Positions 42,184 to 51,000 of a stretch of 64,000 nucleotides of DNA are shown one piece after another; within the stretch, counting starts at the first letter, position 1; every line of letters begins with the position of its first letter. The stretch covers positions 19,541 to 83,540 of the forward strand of contig CAJULU010000006.1 of the NCBI GenBank assembly GCA_910587575.1, in the 5' to 3' direction. Source of the DNA: an uncultured Dorea sp. (GTDB lineage: Bacteria; Bacillota; Clostridia; Lachnospirales; Lachnospiraceae). Position numbers and translations under genes: made by a program. The notes below the pieces were generated by a model. It worked only from the letters and a program-made list of their open reading frames with translations, searched no databases and was not told the DNA's origin.

Positions 42184-43374
42184 TTACCCCCTTTCCTTAC
42201 AGGAAGAATCACAGCGGGGGAACCAGCCGAAATCCACGCATCTGCCCAGATCCCAGCTGTCCCATCCGATCCATCCTTTGTCGTTTACGGTATCGGTGAG
42301 CAGCTTATAACTCCAGTAGAAATATCCGCTGCCGGCATTCCAGGCATCAAGCTGCGCTCTGGCAATGGCCTGGTAAATGCGTTTCTTCTCCTCATCGTTT
42401 AAGGTTTCCTGGGCGCTTCCTTCCACGCCGTTGAGTACACTCTGTCCGCCCCTGGTGTCACAGCCGCAGGCCAGTGAGTTAAACAGGCACCATTCCCCGC
42501 AGATGACGGGAAAATACTTCTGCATTTCTTCCATATCTTTTTTGTAATTTGTTTCAATGTAATCCAGATAGGCGGAAAGTTCCTGGCGGCATCCTTGTGT
42601 CTCTGCCATCATCAGATACTGATGGGTATCAAGGACGACATTGACATACTTCTCTTCCTGCATGAAATCCTTCCACGCCAGAAACTCGAATCCGTCATGA
42701 ATCACCACGTACTTTTCATCCGGCAGGAACCGGCGGAGTCTGTCGTATGCCCGCAGATAGAAGTCTCTTAAGAACGTAAGCGTGTTAGGAGCAGAGCCTT
42801 CGGCCATCCCGGGGTCTGCGGCGGGGTAACGGCCGGGAACGTCCATGGCTTTCCACATATTTTCTGTAACCGGCTCATTCAGAACTTCAATTCCCCACAG
42901 TCCGGTCCTGGTTCCATAGCGCTGTGCCAGCCTCTCCAGGACGGAGAGTACGAATTCCACCTCATCGGGACATTGAGACCATCTGCATACGCCGCAGATT
43001 CCGCCGTTGTCAAACCCGTTCTGTCCCATGGGAGCGGTGTGAAGGTCAATCAGAATCTGAAGTCCGTATTTTTCCGCCCAGTTAAATGCTTTGTCCAGTT
43101 CACAGATACAGCCGATGAAAGGCTCTCTGTCACCAAAGATAAAATAAGGAACCGGGATGCGGACCGTATCCAGTCCCATGGATCTGATCGTGACAAAATC
43201 CCGTTCTGAGATATATTCCGAGCGGTGGATCTTTATCCTTGCCTCGTATACTTCGCGGGAAAGCTGCCGGGGCAGATGATATTCATCTTCTGCCGTGGTG
43301 CCTTCAAATAAGGCCGGACTCATCCATTTCTCCAGAACCAGCCAGTTACCAAGATTGACGCCTTTTACATTCAT
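42184..43374 (-). CDS. Glycoside hydrolase family 5 (cellulase/exo-beta-1,3-glucanase fold)
   Basis: A 396-residue intracellular TIM-barrel hydrolase. KGVNLGNWLVLEKWM at the start is typical of the exo-beta-1,3-glucanase-like GH5 branch. The acid/base Glu is in GIEVLNEPVTE and the nucleophile Glu in PVICGEWCLF. IDLHTAPMGQNGFDN matches the family motif for substrate binding. No signal peptide or binding module is present. It is the first gene of the GH5-GH43 operon, with AGGAGGAATT upstream, divergent from an AraC regulator. The glycan target is inferred only as a mixed beta-glucan/xylan-derived oligosaccharide. Confidence 0.85.
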   Translation of the reverse strand: MNVKGVNLGNWLVLEKWMSPALFEGTTAEDEYHLPRQLSREVYEARIKIHRSEYISERDFVTIRSMGLDTVRIPVPYFIFGDREPFIGCICELDKAFNWAEKYGLQILIDLHTAPMGQNGFDNGGICGVCRWSQCPDEVEFVLSVLERLAQRYGTRTGLWGIEVLNEPVTENMWKAMDVPGRYPAADPGMAEGSAPNTLTFLRDFYLRAYDRLRRFLPDEKYVVIHDGFEFLAWKDFMQEEKYVNVVLDTHQYLMMAETQGCRQELSAYLDYIETNYKKDMEEMQKYFPVICGEWCLFNSLACGCDTRGGQSVLNGVEGSAQETLNDEEKKRIYQAIARAQLDAWNAGSGYFYWSYKLLTDTVNDKGWIGWDSWDLGRCVDFGWFPRCDSSCKERG

Positions 43375-43597
43375 AGCAATTCCTCCTGGGCTTTCGTGCC
43401 CTTATCGTATTTATGATAGTATCAGTCTATCATGGACGGAAGGAAAAGGATAGATGATATATTCTCTGAAATATAGGTCGATATTCTCTTTTTTCATTGA
43501 AAATATCTGACCGGAAGGATAGAATGGAGACAGCAGGATGAAATGAAGCAGCAAGGGAAACAAGGCAGATATGCTGGGAAATGGAGGGGATGAATTG

Positions 43598-44440
43598 GTG
43601 GCAGAGCAGCAGAAGGAAAATATTTACGAAATGATACGGGTGCCGGAGGCCATGGGAGTGCGGTTCTTTACACAGGAAGACACGGGAAGCTACTGCCCGG
43701 GCCACTGGCATGATGCCATTGAGCTTGTCTTTCTGGTGAAAGGGGAACTGGAAGTGAAGGTGGAATCCAATGAATTCCATGTAGAGGAGGGGCAGTGTTT
43801 TCTGGTGAATTCCTGCGTCATCCATTCTACCAGATGTACTTCGGCTAATACGGGGATCGTCCTTCAGATCCCGGTTGATTTTATGAAACTGTATCTTCCC
43901 CAGGTGGAGAAGCTGCAGTTTGTCTTAAGGGATCCCTGTGAGGAGCCGGTGGAACAGACAAAGCTTATGCGTCTGAAAGAGATCCTGTTACAGATGCAGG
44001 TGGTCAGTGAGATCAGACCGGAAGGATATATTCTACGTTTTAACAGTCTGCTTTTTGAAATTCTGTTTCAGCTTTATCATAACTTCAGCGTAAAGATTTT
44101 CCGGGCAGATCTAAGCCGCAGAGAGAAGGATCTGAGCCGTCTGAACCAGGTTCTGGAGTATATTGCCCGGAATTATGCCAGGCCCATACCGCTGAAGGAA
44201 ATCGCACAGGTTGCGTTTCTGGAATCCGGGTATTTCTGCCGCTTTTTTAAAAAGCATATGGGGCTGACATTTCTGGAGTATCAGAATGAAGTGCGCCTGT
44301 CCCATATTTACCAGGATCTGATTACGACTGGGGATACGCTGCAAAGTATTCTGGAACGGCACGGATTTACCAATTATAAGCTGTTCCGCAGGATGTTTCT
44401 GGAACGGTTTCATGGGACGCCTTCCCAGATCCGCAAGTGA
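43598..44440 (+). CDS. AraC-family transcriptional regulator
   Basis: An ordinary one-module AraC protein of about 280 residues: N-terminal cupin sensor (CPGHWHDAIELVFLVKGELE, EEGQCFLVNS) and C-terminal helix-turn-helix pair (PIPLKEIAQVAFLESGYFCR; SILERHGFTNYKLFRRMF), ending RFHGTPSQIRK. It is divergent from the GH5-GH43 operon, which it probably controls in response to the sugar substrate. The start is uncertain: GGAGGGGA at 43583-43590 fits GTG 43598 or TTG 43595; an in-frame ATG at 43571 lacks a site. Confidence 0.85.
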   Translation: MAEQQKENIYEMIRVPEAMGVRFFTQEDTGSYCPGHWHDAIELVFLVKGELEVKVESNEFHVEEGQCFLVNSCVIHSTRCTSANTGIVLQIPVDFMKLYLPQVEKLQFVLRDPCEEPVEQTKLMRLKEILLQMQVVSEIRPEGYILRFNSLLFEILFQLYHNFSVKIFRADLSRREKDLSRLNQVLEYIARNYARPIPLKEIAQVAFLESGYFCRFFKKHMGLTFLEYQNEVRLSHIYQDLITTGDTLQSILERHGFTNYKLFRRMFLERFHGTPSQIRK

Positions 44441-44619
44441 GGGCAAAGAGCCGGTTCTTCCAGTTCCGGCCTGCCTTACTTTGATCCGGTTACATTACGG
44501 TTGTATTCATGATCGGTATGGGATATAATAAAGCGTGCGGATATGCCAGGCTGAATTGGAGGAAAAGAGTATGGCTGGTTTCGTAATAAAGTTGTAAAAG
44601 AGAGATAAAGAGGGCAGCT

Positions 44620-45450
44620 ATGAAGATGATAACGAGTACGTCCAATCCAAAGATTAAGCGGCTGGTGAGCCTTAGGAAAAAGAGGAAGGCAAGGGACGAA
44701 GAACGGGTATTTCTGGTGGAGGGACTTCGGATGTTCCGTGAGGCGCCGCCAGAGATCCTGCGGGAAATCTATCTGTCGGAGTCATTTTATAAAAAAGAGC
44801 GGGCTATGGCGGAACGGATTCTTACTGACAGCAGGAACAGGAAGATTACGGCTGAGATCTTGTCGGACACGGTGTCTGATTATGTGTCAGATACCAGGAC
44901 GCCCCAGGGGATTCTGTGCGTGGCCGGGCAGTTCTGCCATACAAAGGATGGGACGGCACAGAGTGGGAACCCTCAGATACTGGTATTGAACCGTCTCCAG
45001 GATCCCGGCAATCTGGGAACTATTTTCAGAGCGGCAGAAGGGGCGGGGGTGACGGGTATTATCATGGACCGTGAGTGTGTGGACATCTATAATCCAAAGA
45101 CCATCCGCTCTACGATGGGTTCTGTATACCGGATGCCCTTCTGGTACGCGGAGAATCTGGAGAATGCGGTGACGGATCTGAAACGGCAGGGGATTCGTAC
45201 CTATGCGGCACATCTGGAAGGAAAAAGAGATTACGACCAGGAAGACTACCAAAGGCCCTGCGCTTTTCTGATCGGGAATGAGGGCAATGGACTGGACCAG
45301 GAGATTGCCAGTCTGGCTGACACTTATATCAAGATTCCCATGAAAGGGCAGGTAGAGTCGCTGAATGCGGCGGTTGCGGCCTCGCTTCTGGTTTTTGAGG
45401 CGGCAAGGCAGCGGCGGCTTCTTTCGGTTACGGCTGTAATTGAGAAATGA
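44620..45450 (+). CDS. SpoU/TrmH-family RNA 2'-O-methyltransferase
   Basis: A 276-residue SPOUT enzyme that methylates a ribose in 23S rRNA or tRNA with SAM. The N-terminal substrate-binding part begins ITSTSNPKIKRLVSLRKK. The knotted domain has motif 1 NRLQDPGNLGTIFRAAEG, motif 2 FLIGNEGNGLDQEI, and motif 3 IPMKGQVESLNAAVAASL, which includes the conserved Arg, Glu and Asn. Exact target (RlmB-like or TrmH-like) cannot be told. AAAGAGGGCAG precedes ATG, and a TATAAT -10-like box lies near 44525. Confidence 0.9.
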   Translation: MKMITSTSNPKIKRLVSLRKKRKARDEERVFLVEGLRMFREAPPEILREIYLSESFYKKERAMAERILTDSRNRKITAEILSDTVSDYVSDTRTPQGILCVAGQFCHTKDGTAQSGNPQILVLNRLQDPGNLGTIFRAAEGAGVTGIIMDRECVDIYNPKTIRSTMGSVYRMPFWYAENLENAVTDLKRQGIRTYAAHLEGKRDYDQEDYQRPCAFLIGNEGNGLDQEIASLADTYIKIPMKGQVESLNAAVAASLLVFEAARQRRLLSVTAVIEK

Positions 45451-45495
45451 AAATGAAAGACAGAATGGATGTAAGAACGGGAAAGGTGTGAGGAT

Positions 45496-47589
45496 ATGGA
45501 ACCTGTGATTGATCTGTCAAAGGAGTACGGCCTGGTGCTGGACGGCGGCGGTGCAAGGGGAGCATACCAGATTGGCGCATGGAAGGCGCTTATGGAGGCG
45601 GGCGTGAAGATTAACGCCGTGGCAGGTACTTCCGTGGGAGCGTTAAACGGAGCGCTGATCTGTATGGGAGACATTGAGAAGGCCGAGAATATATGGAGGG
45701 AGATGACGTTTTCCTCGGTCATGGACGTGGATGACGAATGGATGGAACGTCTGTTTGAAAAGCAGACAACCATAAAGGAATTCCTGAATGAAGGATGGAA
45801 GATGCTCAAAGACGGCGGTGTGGACGTCACACCCCTTCGCAGGCTGATTCATGAGACGGTGGATGAAGAGGCCATCCGCAGCTGCGGCAAGGAATTCTGT
45901 CTGCTTACCTTTTCCGTGTCGGAATTCAAGGAGCTGGATCTAAGCATTGACGATATCCCGGAAGGGCTTCTGGAAGACTTCCTGCTGGCAAGCGCTTATC
46001 TGATCGGATTTAAAAATGAAAGAATCCAGGGAAAGAAATATATTGACGGAGGCGTGGTGAATAATGTACCATTAAACTCGTTGGTGAAGAGAGGTTATGA
46101 GGACATTATTGCAGTGCGTATCTACGGACCCGGGCGGGAACCCCGCGTACGGATGCCCCGGGAAAGTGAAAAGTATGAGATTGCCCCAAGGGTGAAGCTT
46201 GGAAGCATCATAGAATTCTCGGGGAAACGCAGCCGTCAGAATCTTGTGATCGGATATTATGATGCGAAGCGGATGCTGTATGGTCTTGAGGGAACCATCT
46301 ATTACCTTAAGCAGACCCATGATGAAGAATATTACGAAGACCTGCTGGAAGACCTGCGGGAGATTGAAAAAGCAGAGATTGCCTTTGTCCTGAAGCTGCC
46401 CCTGGGGTTTAAAGACAGGGATCTGTTCATGGGTATGCTGGAGGCTGCAGCCAAATTACTGCAGATTCCGAAGTACCAGATCTATACGGTTGATCAGTTA
46501 TATGACATGGTGTATAAGAAATACGAAGCGTTGAGCGATCAGATGAACCTTCCGAGGTTTGTACACGTACTGACAGGATTAAGAGAGGGATTGGCGATGA
46601 ACTTAAAAGGAAGAAGTTTTTTGACACTGAAGGATTACACGCCGGAGGAGATCACCTATCTGCTGGATCTTGCGGCGGATCTGAAGGAAAAGAAGAAGAA
46701 CGGCGTGCCGGTTGACAAGTACAGGGGCATGAATGTTGCTTTGATTTTTGAGAAGACAAGCACCAGAACCAGATGTTCCTTCGAGGTGGCGGCCCATGAT
46801 ATGGGAATGGGTACCACTTATCTTGACCCCAGTGGTTCCCAGATTGGCAGGAAGGAGAGCATCGAGGATACGGCAAGGGTGCTGGGAAGGATGTATGACG
46901 GCATTGAATACCGTGGATTCGGGCAGGAGATCGTAGAAGACCTGGCCAGATATGCGGGGGTTCCGGTCTGGAACGGGCTGACCAATGAATACCACCCGAC
47001 TCAGATGCTGGCTGATCTTCTGACGGTTCGGGAGCATTTCGGATATCTGAAAGGAATCAGGCTGGTTTACATGGGGGATGCAAGATATAATATGGGAAAT
47101 TCCCTGATGATTGCCTGTGCGAAGATGGGAATGCACTTCGTGGCATGCACCACAGAGAATTATTTTCCAAATGAGGAATTGGTGGAGACCTGCCGGGGTT
47201 ATGCGAAGGAGAGCGGCGGAACGGTCACACTGACGTCGGATGTGGCGGAAGGGACCAGGGATGCGGATGTGATCTACACGGATGTCTGGGTGTCCATGGG
47301 CGAACCGGACGAGGTATGGGAAGAGCGGATCCGGGAACTTACGCCGTATAAGGTGACGGCGGATGTGATGGCAAATGCGAAGGAGGAGGCAATCTTCCTG
47401 CACTGTCTCCCTGCGTTTCATGATCTGAAGACGAAGATTGGCAGGGACATTCATGAGCGGTTTGGTATTGAAGATATGGAAGTGACGGACGAGGTGTTCG
47501 AGTCGGTGCAGTCGAAGGTATTCGATGAGGCGGAGAACCGTATGCATACGATTAAGGCTGTGATGGCAGCGACACTTGGCGAAAGATGA
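45496..47589 (+). CDS. argF: In-frame fusion: patatin-like phospholipase + ornithine carbamoyltransferase
   Basis: One open frame of 697 codons joins two unrelated enzymes. Residues 1-367 are a patatin-like lipase: LVLDGGGARGAYQIG (oxyanion loop), GTSVGALNG (Ser nucleophile), and DGGVVNNVP (Asp). Residues 368-697 are a full-length ornithine carbamoyltransferase, which makes citrulline from ornithine and carbamoyl phosphate: EKTSTRTRCSF, EYHPTQMLAD and HCLPAF are all present. ATG 46597 (residue 368) is the usual OTC start (MNLKGRSFLTLKDYTPEE) and has AGAGAGGGA 7 bases upstream, so the OTC may also be made alone by internal initiation. No stop codon separates them. AAAGGTGTGAGG precedes the first ATG. 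Confidence 0.88.
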   Translation: MEPVIDLSKEYGLVLDGGGARGAYQIGAWKALMEAGVKINAVAGTSVGALNGALICMGDIEKAENIWREMTFSSVMDVDDEWMERLFEKQTTIKEFLNEGWKMLKDGGVDVTPLRRLIHETVDEEAIRSCGKEFCLLTFSVSEFKELDLSIDDIPEGLLEDFLLASAYLIGFKNERIQGKKYIDGGVVNNVPLNSLVKRGYEDIIAVRIYGPGREPRVRMPRESEKYEIAPRVKLGSIIEFSGKRSRQNLVIGYYDAKRMLYGLEGTIYYLKQTHDEEYYEDLLEDLREIEKAEIAFVLKLPLGFKDRDLFMGMLEAAAKLLQIPKYQIYTVDQLYDMVYKKYEALSDQMNLPRFVHVLTGLREGLAMNLKGRSFLTLKDYTPEEITYLLDLAADLKEKKKNGVPVDKYRGMNVALIFEKTSTRTRCSFEVAAHDMGMGTTYLDPSGSQIGRKESIEDTARVLGRMYDGIEYRGFGQEIVEDLARYAGVPVWNGLTNEYHPTQMLADLLTVREHFGYLKGIRLVYMGDARYNMGNSLMIACAKMGMHFVACTTENYFPNEELVETCRGYAKESGGTVTLTSDVAEGTRDADVIYTDVWVSMGEPDEVWEERIRELTPYKVTADVMANAKEEAIFLHCLPAFHDLKTKIGRDIHERFGIEDMEVTDEVFESVQSKVFDEAENRMHTIKAVMAATLGER

Positions 47590-48569
47590 TGAAGTCGGAG
47601 ATCTTACGGTTATTGAAGGAGAATCATGGTTATCTGTCCGGGCAGCAGATCTGCGATCATTTCCAGGTGTCCCGGACTGCGGTGTGGAAAGTGATGGAGC
47701 ATTTGAAGAAGGAAGGGTATCAGATCGAGGCTGTGCGCAACAAGGGCTATCACCTGGTGGACAGCCCGGATGTGATGTCAAAGGCGGAGATTGAGAGTCT
47801 GGTGCATACGAAATGGGCGGGCGCCCGGGTGGTCTGTTATGAAGAAACGGACTCTACCAACATCCGGGCCAAAGAAGCCGGGGAAAAAGGGGAAGCCCAC
47901 GGTACGCTCTTTGTGGCCGGGCGGCAGGAAGCGGGAAAGGGACGCAGAGGCAGGCGCTGGGAGTCACCGGCCGGGGTCAGCATCTATATGACCATCCTGC
48001 TGCGTCCGGAACTTGCCCCGGTGGAAGCGCCCCGGCTGACGCCGCTGATGGCAGTCGCCGTTGCAGAAGGAATCCGCCGGGTTACGGGGCTTGCCTGTCA
48101 GATCAAATGGCCGAACGATGTGATCATCGGGGGAAAGAAGATCTGTGGGATACTGACGGAGATGAGTGCGGAGATCGGACTGATTCATTATCTGGTCATC
48201 GGCGTAGGGATCAATGTGAATCAGAAATCATTTTCTGAGGAAATCCGGGAGAAAGCGACATCACTGAAACTGGAACTGGGCAGACACGTCCGGCGTTCGG
48301 AACTGATTGCGGCAGTGATGGAGGAATTTGAAGTGTGCTATGAGACCTTTCTTAAGACGGGAGATCTGTCCGGAGTCAGAGAAAAGTATAACCAGATGCT
48401 TGTGAACCGGGGGCGGGAAGTGAGGGTTCTGGAGCCTGGAAATGAGTATGAGGCTCATGCCCTTGGGATCAACAATGCAGGTGAACTGATCGTAAGGACA
48501 AAGGACGGGCAGGAACAGACAATCTATGCCGGTGAAGTGTCGGTGAGAGGAGTATATGGCTATGTATGA
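47586..48569 (+). CDS. birA: Biotin-protein ligase / biotin operon repressor
   Basis: A 327-residue bifunctional BirA: it activates biotin and attaches it to carboxylase lysines, and its N-terminal helix-turn-helix (SGQQICDHFQVSRTAVWKVM) lets it repress biotin genes. The ligase core has TDSTNIRAKE, the biotin/ATP motif AGKGRRGRRWESP, and IKWPNDVIIGGKKICG. The ATG overlaps the stop of the carbamoyltransferase by 4 bases. The following small gene overlaps its own end by 14 bases, so expression is coupled. Confidence 0.94.
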   Translation: MMKSEILRLLKENHGYLSGQQICDHFQVSRTAVWKVMEHLKKEGYQIEAVRNKGYHLVDSPDVMSKAEIESLVHTKWAGARVVCYEETDSTNIRAKEAGEKGEAHGTLFVAGRQEAGKGRRGRRWESPAGVSIYMTILLRPELAPVEAPRLTPLMAVAVAEGIRRVTGLACQIKWPNDVIIGGKKICGILTEMSAEIGLIHYLVIGVGINVNQKSFSEEIREKATSLKLELGRHVRRSELIAAVMEEFEVCYETFLKTGDLSGVREKYNQMLVNRGREVRVLEPGNEYEAHALGINNAGELIVRTKDGQEQTIYAGEVSVRGVYGYV

Positions 48570-48912
48570 TGGAAAGGTCGTGCTCTGCGGTGCGAATTCT
48601 TACGAGGAAAAATATTATCTGAACCCGGATTTCGAACAATTGCCAGGCAGTGTCAGGGACGAGCTTAAGATTATGTGCGTGCTTTATGTCAATGATGTGG
48701 GGGGGATTCTGACACTGGTGTATGAGGAGGACGGGGAACTGTGTTTTGAGGTTACGTCAGAGGAGTTCGACCCCATGTTTGACGAGATTGGCAGCAGGCT
48801 TAAGATAAAGCAGCTTCAGAGAGAGAAGCAGGATCTTTTGGAGGCTCTTCAGATGTATTACAAAGTGTTCTTTCTCGGGAACGCAACAGATATAGATCCA
48901 GGGTCTGTTTAG
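48556..48912 (+). CDS. Small conserved protein, DUF6145-like
   Basis: A 118-residue protein of unknown function. It starts MAMYDGKVVLCGANSYEEKY and has a beta-rich N-terminal half, an acidic centre (YEEDGELCFEVTSEEFD) and a C-terminal helix that could form a coiled coil (KIKQLQREKQDLLEALQMYY). I recall similar proteins annotated as DUF6145 in Lachnospiraceae, next to birA and coaX. GAGAGGAG precedes the ATG inside birA, and an alternative ATG lies 6 bases later. Position between two coenzyme genes hints at a link to biotin/CoA metabolism, but this is only context. Confidence 0.7.
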   Translation: MAMYDGKVVLCGANSYEEKYYLNPDFEQLPGSVRDELKIMCVLYVNDVGGILTLVYEEDGELCFEVTSEEFDPMFDEIGSRLKIKQLQREKQDLLEALQMYYKVFFLGNATDIDPGSV

Positions 48913-48971
48913 CGTATCCGTCAGGCTGCGGCAGCGGACTTCAGTCAAGGGTCATAGGAATGGAGGAAAAG

Positions 48972-49742
48972 ATGTTATTAGTCATAGATGTAGGAAATAC
49001 GAATATTACTTTAGGGGTATTCAAGGGAAAAGAACTGTCGGGTACATTCCGCATGACGACGAAGCTGCCAAGGACGTCGGATGAGTATGGGATCACGTTA
49101 AAAGAACTGGTAGAGCGGCAGGGCATTCACAGCGGAGATATCGATGCAGTCATCGTGGCTTCTGTGGTGCCGGATATCATGCATTCGCTTGGAAGTGCAC
49201 TGATTAAGTATTTCGGAATCAAGCCGATGGTCGTGTCGGCCGGGATTAAGACGGGGATCCGGATCGTGACGGAGAACCCGAAACAGGTGGGGGCTGACCG
49301 GATCGTGGATGCGGTAGCTGCATACACCTTGTATGGCGGACCGGTGATTGTGATTGATTTTGGAACGGCTACAACGTATGATATTGTGGGCGTGGACGGA
49401 ACTTTCGAAGGGGCCGTCATTGCGCCGGGAATCCGGATTTCGGCCCAGGCCATGACAGAACAGGCGGCCATGCTGCCGGCAATTGAGATTAAGAAGCCCG
49501 ATTCCATCATTGCCAAGGAAACTGTTGCCAGTATGCAGGCAGGGCTGGTCTTCGGCCAGATCGGACAGACAGAGTATATTGTAAAGAAGATTAAGGAAGA
49601 GTCGGGCTATCATGACGCAAAGGTGGTAGCCAGCGGCGGCCTTGGGAAGATGATTGCGGCAGAGACGGACGTGATTGATATCTATGATTCACAGCTGACG
49701 CTGAAAGGTCTGCGGTTTATTTATGAGAAGAATAAACGATGA
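48972..49742 (+). CDS. coaX: Type III pantothenate kinase
   Basis: CoaX phosphorylates pantothenate, the first step of coenzyme A synthesis. The 256-residue ASKHA-fold enzyme starts MLLVIDVGNTNITLGVF (phosphate loop), has the GADRIVDAVAAY motif and VIVIDFGTATTYD (catalytic Asp region), and the ASGGLGKMIA adenosine loop. GGAGG at 48962-48966 is correctly placed for ATG 48972; ATG 48960 overlaps it. CoA supply is relevant to the CoA-dependent bile-acid locus, but the gene is ordinary housekeeping. Confidence 0.95.
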   Translation: MLLVIDVGNTNITLGVFKGKELSGTFRMTTKLPRTSDEYGITLKELVERQGIHSGDIDAVIVASVVPDIMHSLGSALIKYFGIKPMVVSAGIKTGIRIVTENPKQVGADRIVDAVAAYTLYGGPVIVIDFGTATTYDIVGVDGTFEGAVIAPGIRISAQAMTEQAAMLPAIEIKKPDSIIAKETVASMQAGLVFGQIGQTEYIVKKIKEESGYHDAKVVASGGLGKMIAAETDVIDIYDSQLTLKGLRFIYEKNKR

Positions 49743-49777
49743 CTGCTGCGGGTGAAGAAGGTAAAATAATGAAGCAG

Positions 49778-49810
49778 GGGACGTAGTAAAATGGAATTTT
49801 ACTACGTCCC
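49778..49810 (+). terminator. Strong hairpin between coaX and dusB
   Basis: A perfect 15-base stem (arms 49778-49792 and 49796-49810, 3-base loop) is followed by aaatt rather than a T run. It may be a weak terminator or mRNA-stabilising hairpin. Confidence 0.55.
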
Positions 49811-49835
49811 AAATTGGCATAAGGAGTGTATCTGA

Positions 49836-50789
49836 TTGAAAATCGGAGCAATTCAACTTGAAAATCCATATATTCTCGCCCCCATGGCAGGAGTCACGGA
49901 TCTTCCGTTCCGGCTGCTCTGTAAGGAGCAGGGGGCGGGGCTTTTATGTATGGAGATGATCAGCGCAAAAGCGCTGCAGTATAAAAATAAAAATACGAAA
50001 GCTCTGCTTTCGATCCACCCGGAAGAATATCCGGTCTCTCTGCAGCTTTTTGGCTCGGATCCGGTGATTATCAGCGAAATGGCAAAGGAGATCGAAGAAC
50101 TGCCCTTTCAGATCTTAGATATCAACATGGGCTGTCCGGTTCTCAAGGTAGTGAAAAACGGGGAAGGATCTGCGCTCATGAAGGAACCGAAGCTGGTCTG
50201 GCAGATTGTCCGCCAGACGGTGCGGGCCATCCACAAGCCTGTTACCGTGAAGATCCGTAAGGGGTTCGACGATAACCATGTCAATGCGGTGGAGATTGCG
50301 AAGGCGGCAGAAGATGCCGGGGCAGCGGCGATAGCCGTCCACGGAAGAACCAGAGAGCAGTATTATTCCGGTAAGGCGGACTGGGAGATCATCCGGCAGG
50401 TGAAAGAGACGGTGTCAGTCCCGGTAATCGGAAATGGTGACGTAACTTCCGGGGAAACGGCATTGGCCATGAGAAGGCAGACCGGATGTGACGGCGTCAT
50501 GATCGGCAGGGGGGCACAGGGGAATCCCTGGATCTTCCGCGAACTTGTGGAGTATGATCGGACAGGCCTGATGCCCGCACGGCCTTCCAGAGAGGAAATC
50601 AAGGCGGCCATGCTCAGACATGCCAGGCTGCAGATTGAGTTCAAAGGAGATTATCTGGGAATCCGTGAAATGCGCAAGCATGTGGCATGGTATACGAAAG
50701 GGATGGAAGGGGCTGCAAAGCTTAGGGATGCGATTAACCGTGTAGAGTCTTACGAGGAACTTGAGGAACTGCTGGATACCCATTTGTGA
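49836..50789 (+). CDS. dusB: tRNA-dihydrouridine synthase, DusB type
   Basis: This FMN enzyme reduces uridines in tRNA to dihydrouridine. The 317-residue protein has PYILAPMAGVTDLPFRLLC at the start, the catalytic Cys in INMGCPVLKVVKNGEGSAL, AIAVHGRTREQYYSG, PVIGNGDVTSG, and GVMIGRGAQGNPWIF, all typical. The start codon is TTG at 49836, with AAGGAG 9 bases upstream; no ATG in frame fits as well. Confidence 0.94.
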   Translation: MKIGAIQLENPYILAPMAGVTDLPFRLLCKEQGAGLLCMEMISAKALQYKNKNTKALLSIHPEEYPVSLQLFGSDPVIISEMAKEIEELPFQILDINMGCPVLKVVKNGEGSALMKEPKLVWQIVRQTVRAIHKPVTVKIRKGFDDNHVNAVEIAKAAEDAGAAAIAVHGRTREQYYSGKADWEIIRQVKETVSVPVIGNGDVTSGETALAMRRQTGCDGVMIGRGAQGNPWIFRELVEYDRTGLMPARPSREEIKAAMLRHARLQIEFKGDYLGIREMRKHVAWYTKGMEGAAKLRDAINRVESYEELEELLDTHL

Positions 50790-50891
50790 GATTACCCGTA
50801 TGAAAGGACGGGATTGTGCATATACTGTAACGGTTTCGGATAAGGGAGCGGGATCCGTCTGAAATACGGTTGAAATTCAGCACCAAAATCA

Positions 50892-50920
50892 TTGACATCA
50901 CTTTATCATTTGGGTATAAT
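50892..50920 (+). promoter_or_regulatory. Consensus promoter of greA
   Basis: TTGACA (50892-50897), a 17-base spacer and TATAAT (50915-50920) are both perfect. They lie 80 bases upstream of the greA start codon. Confidence 0.85.
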
Positions 50921-51000
50921 AATGAAATTGCGAAAGTTTTACGATCAATGAGAACGTTTTATTATAAAGAAAGTAAATGTAAAGAAAGGAAGTAAGACAC

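Noticed and set aside
46603..47781. 392-codon minus-strand open frame opposite the carbamoyltransferase
   Set aside because: It is antisense to a clear enzyme domain and its product has no recognisable motif.
49778..49810. Treating the coaX-dusB hairpin as an insertion-sequence end
   Set aside because: There is no transposase gene, no target duplication and no matching repeat nearby; it is a simple stem-loop.
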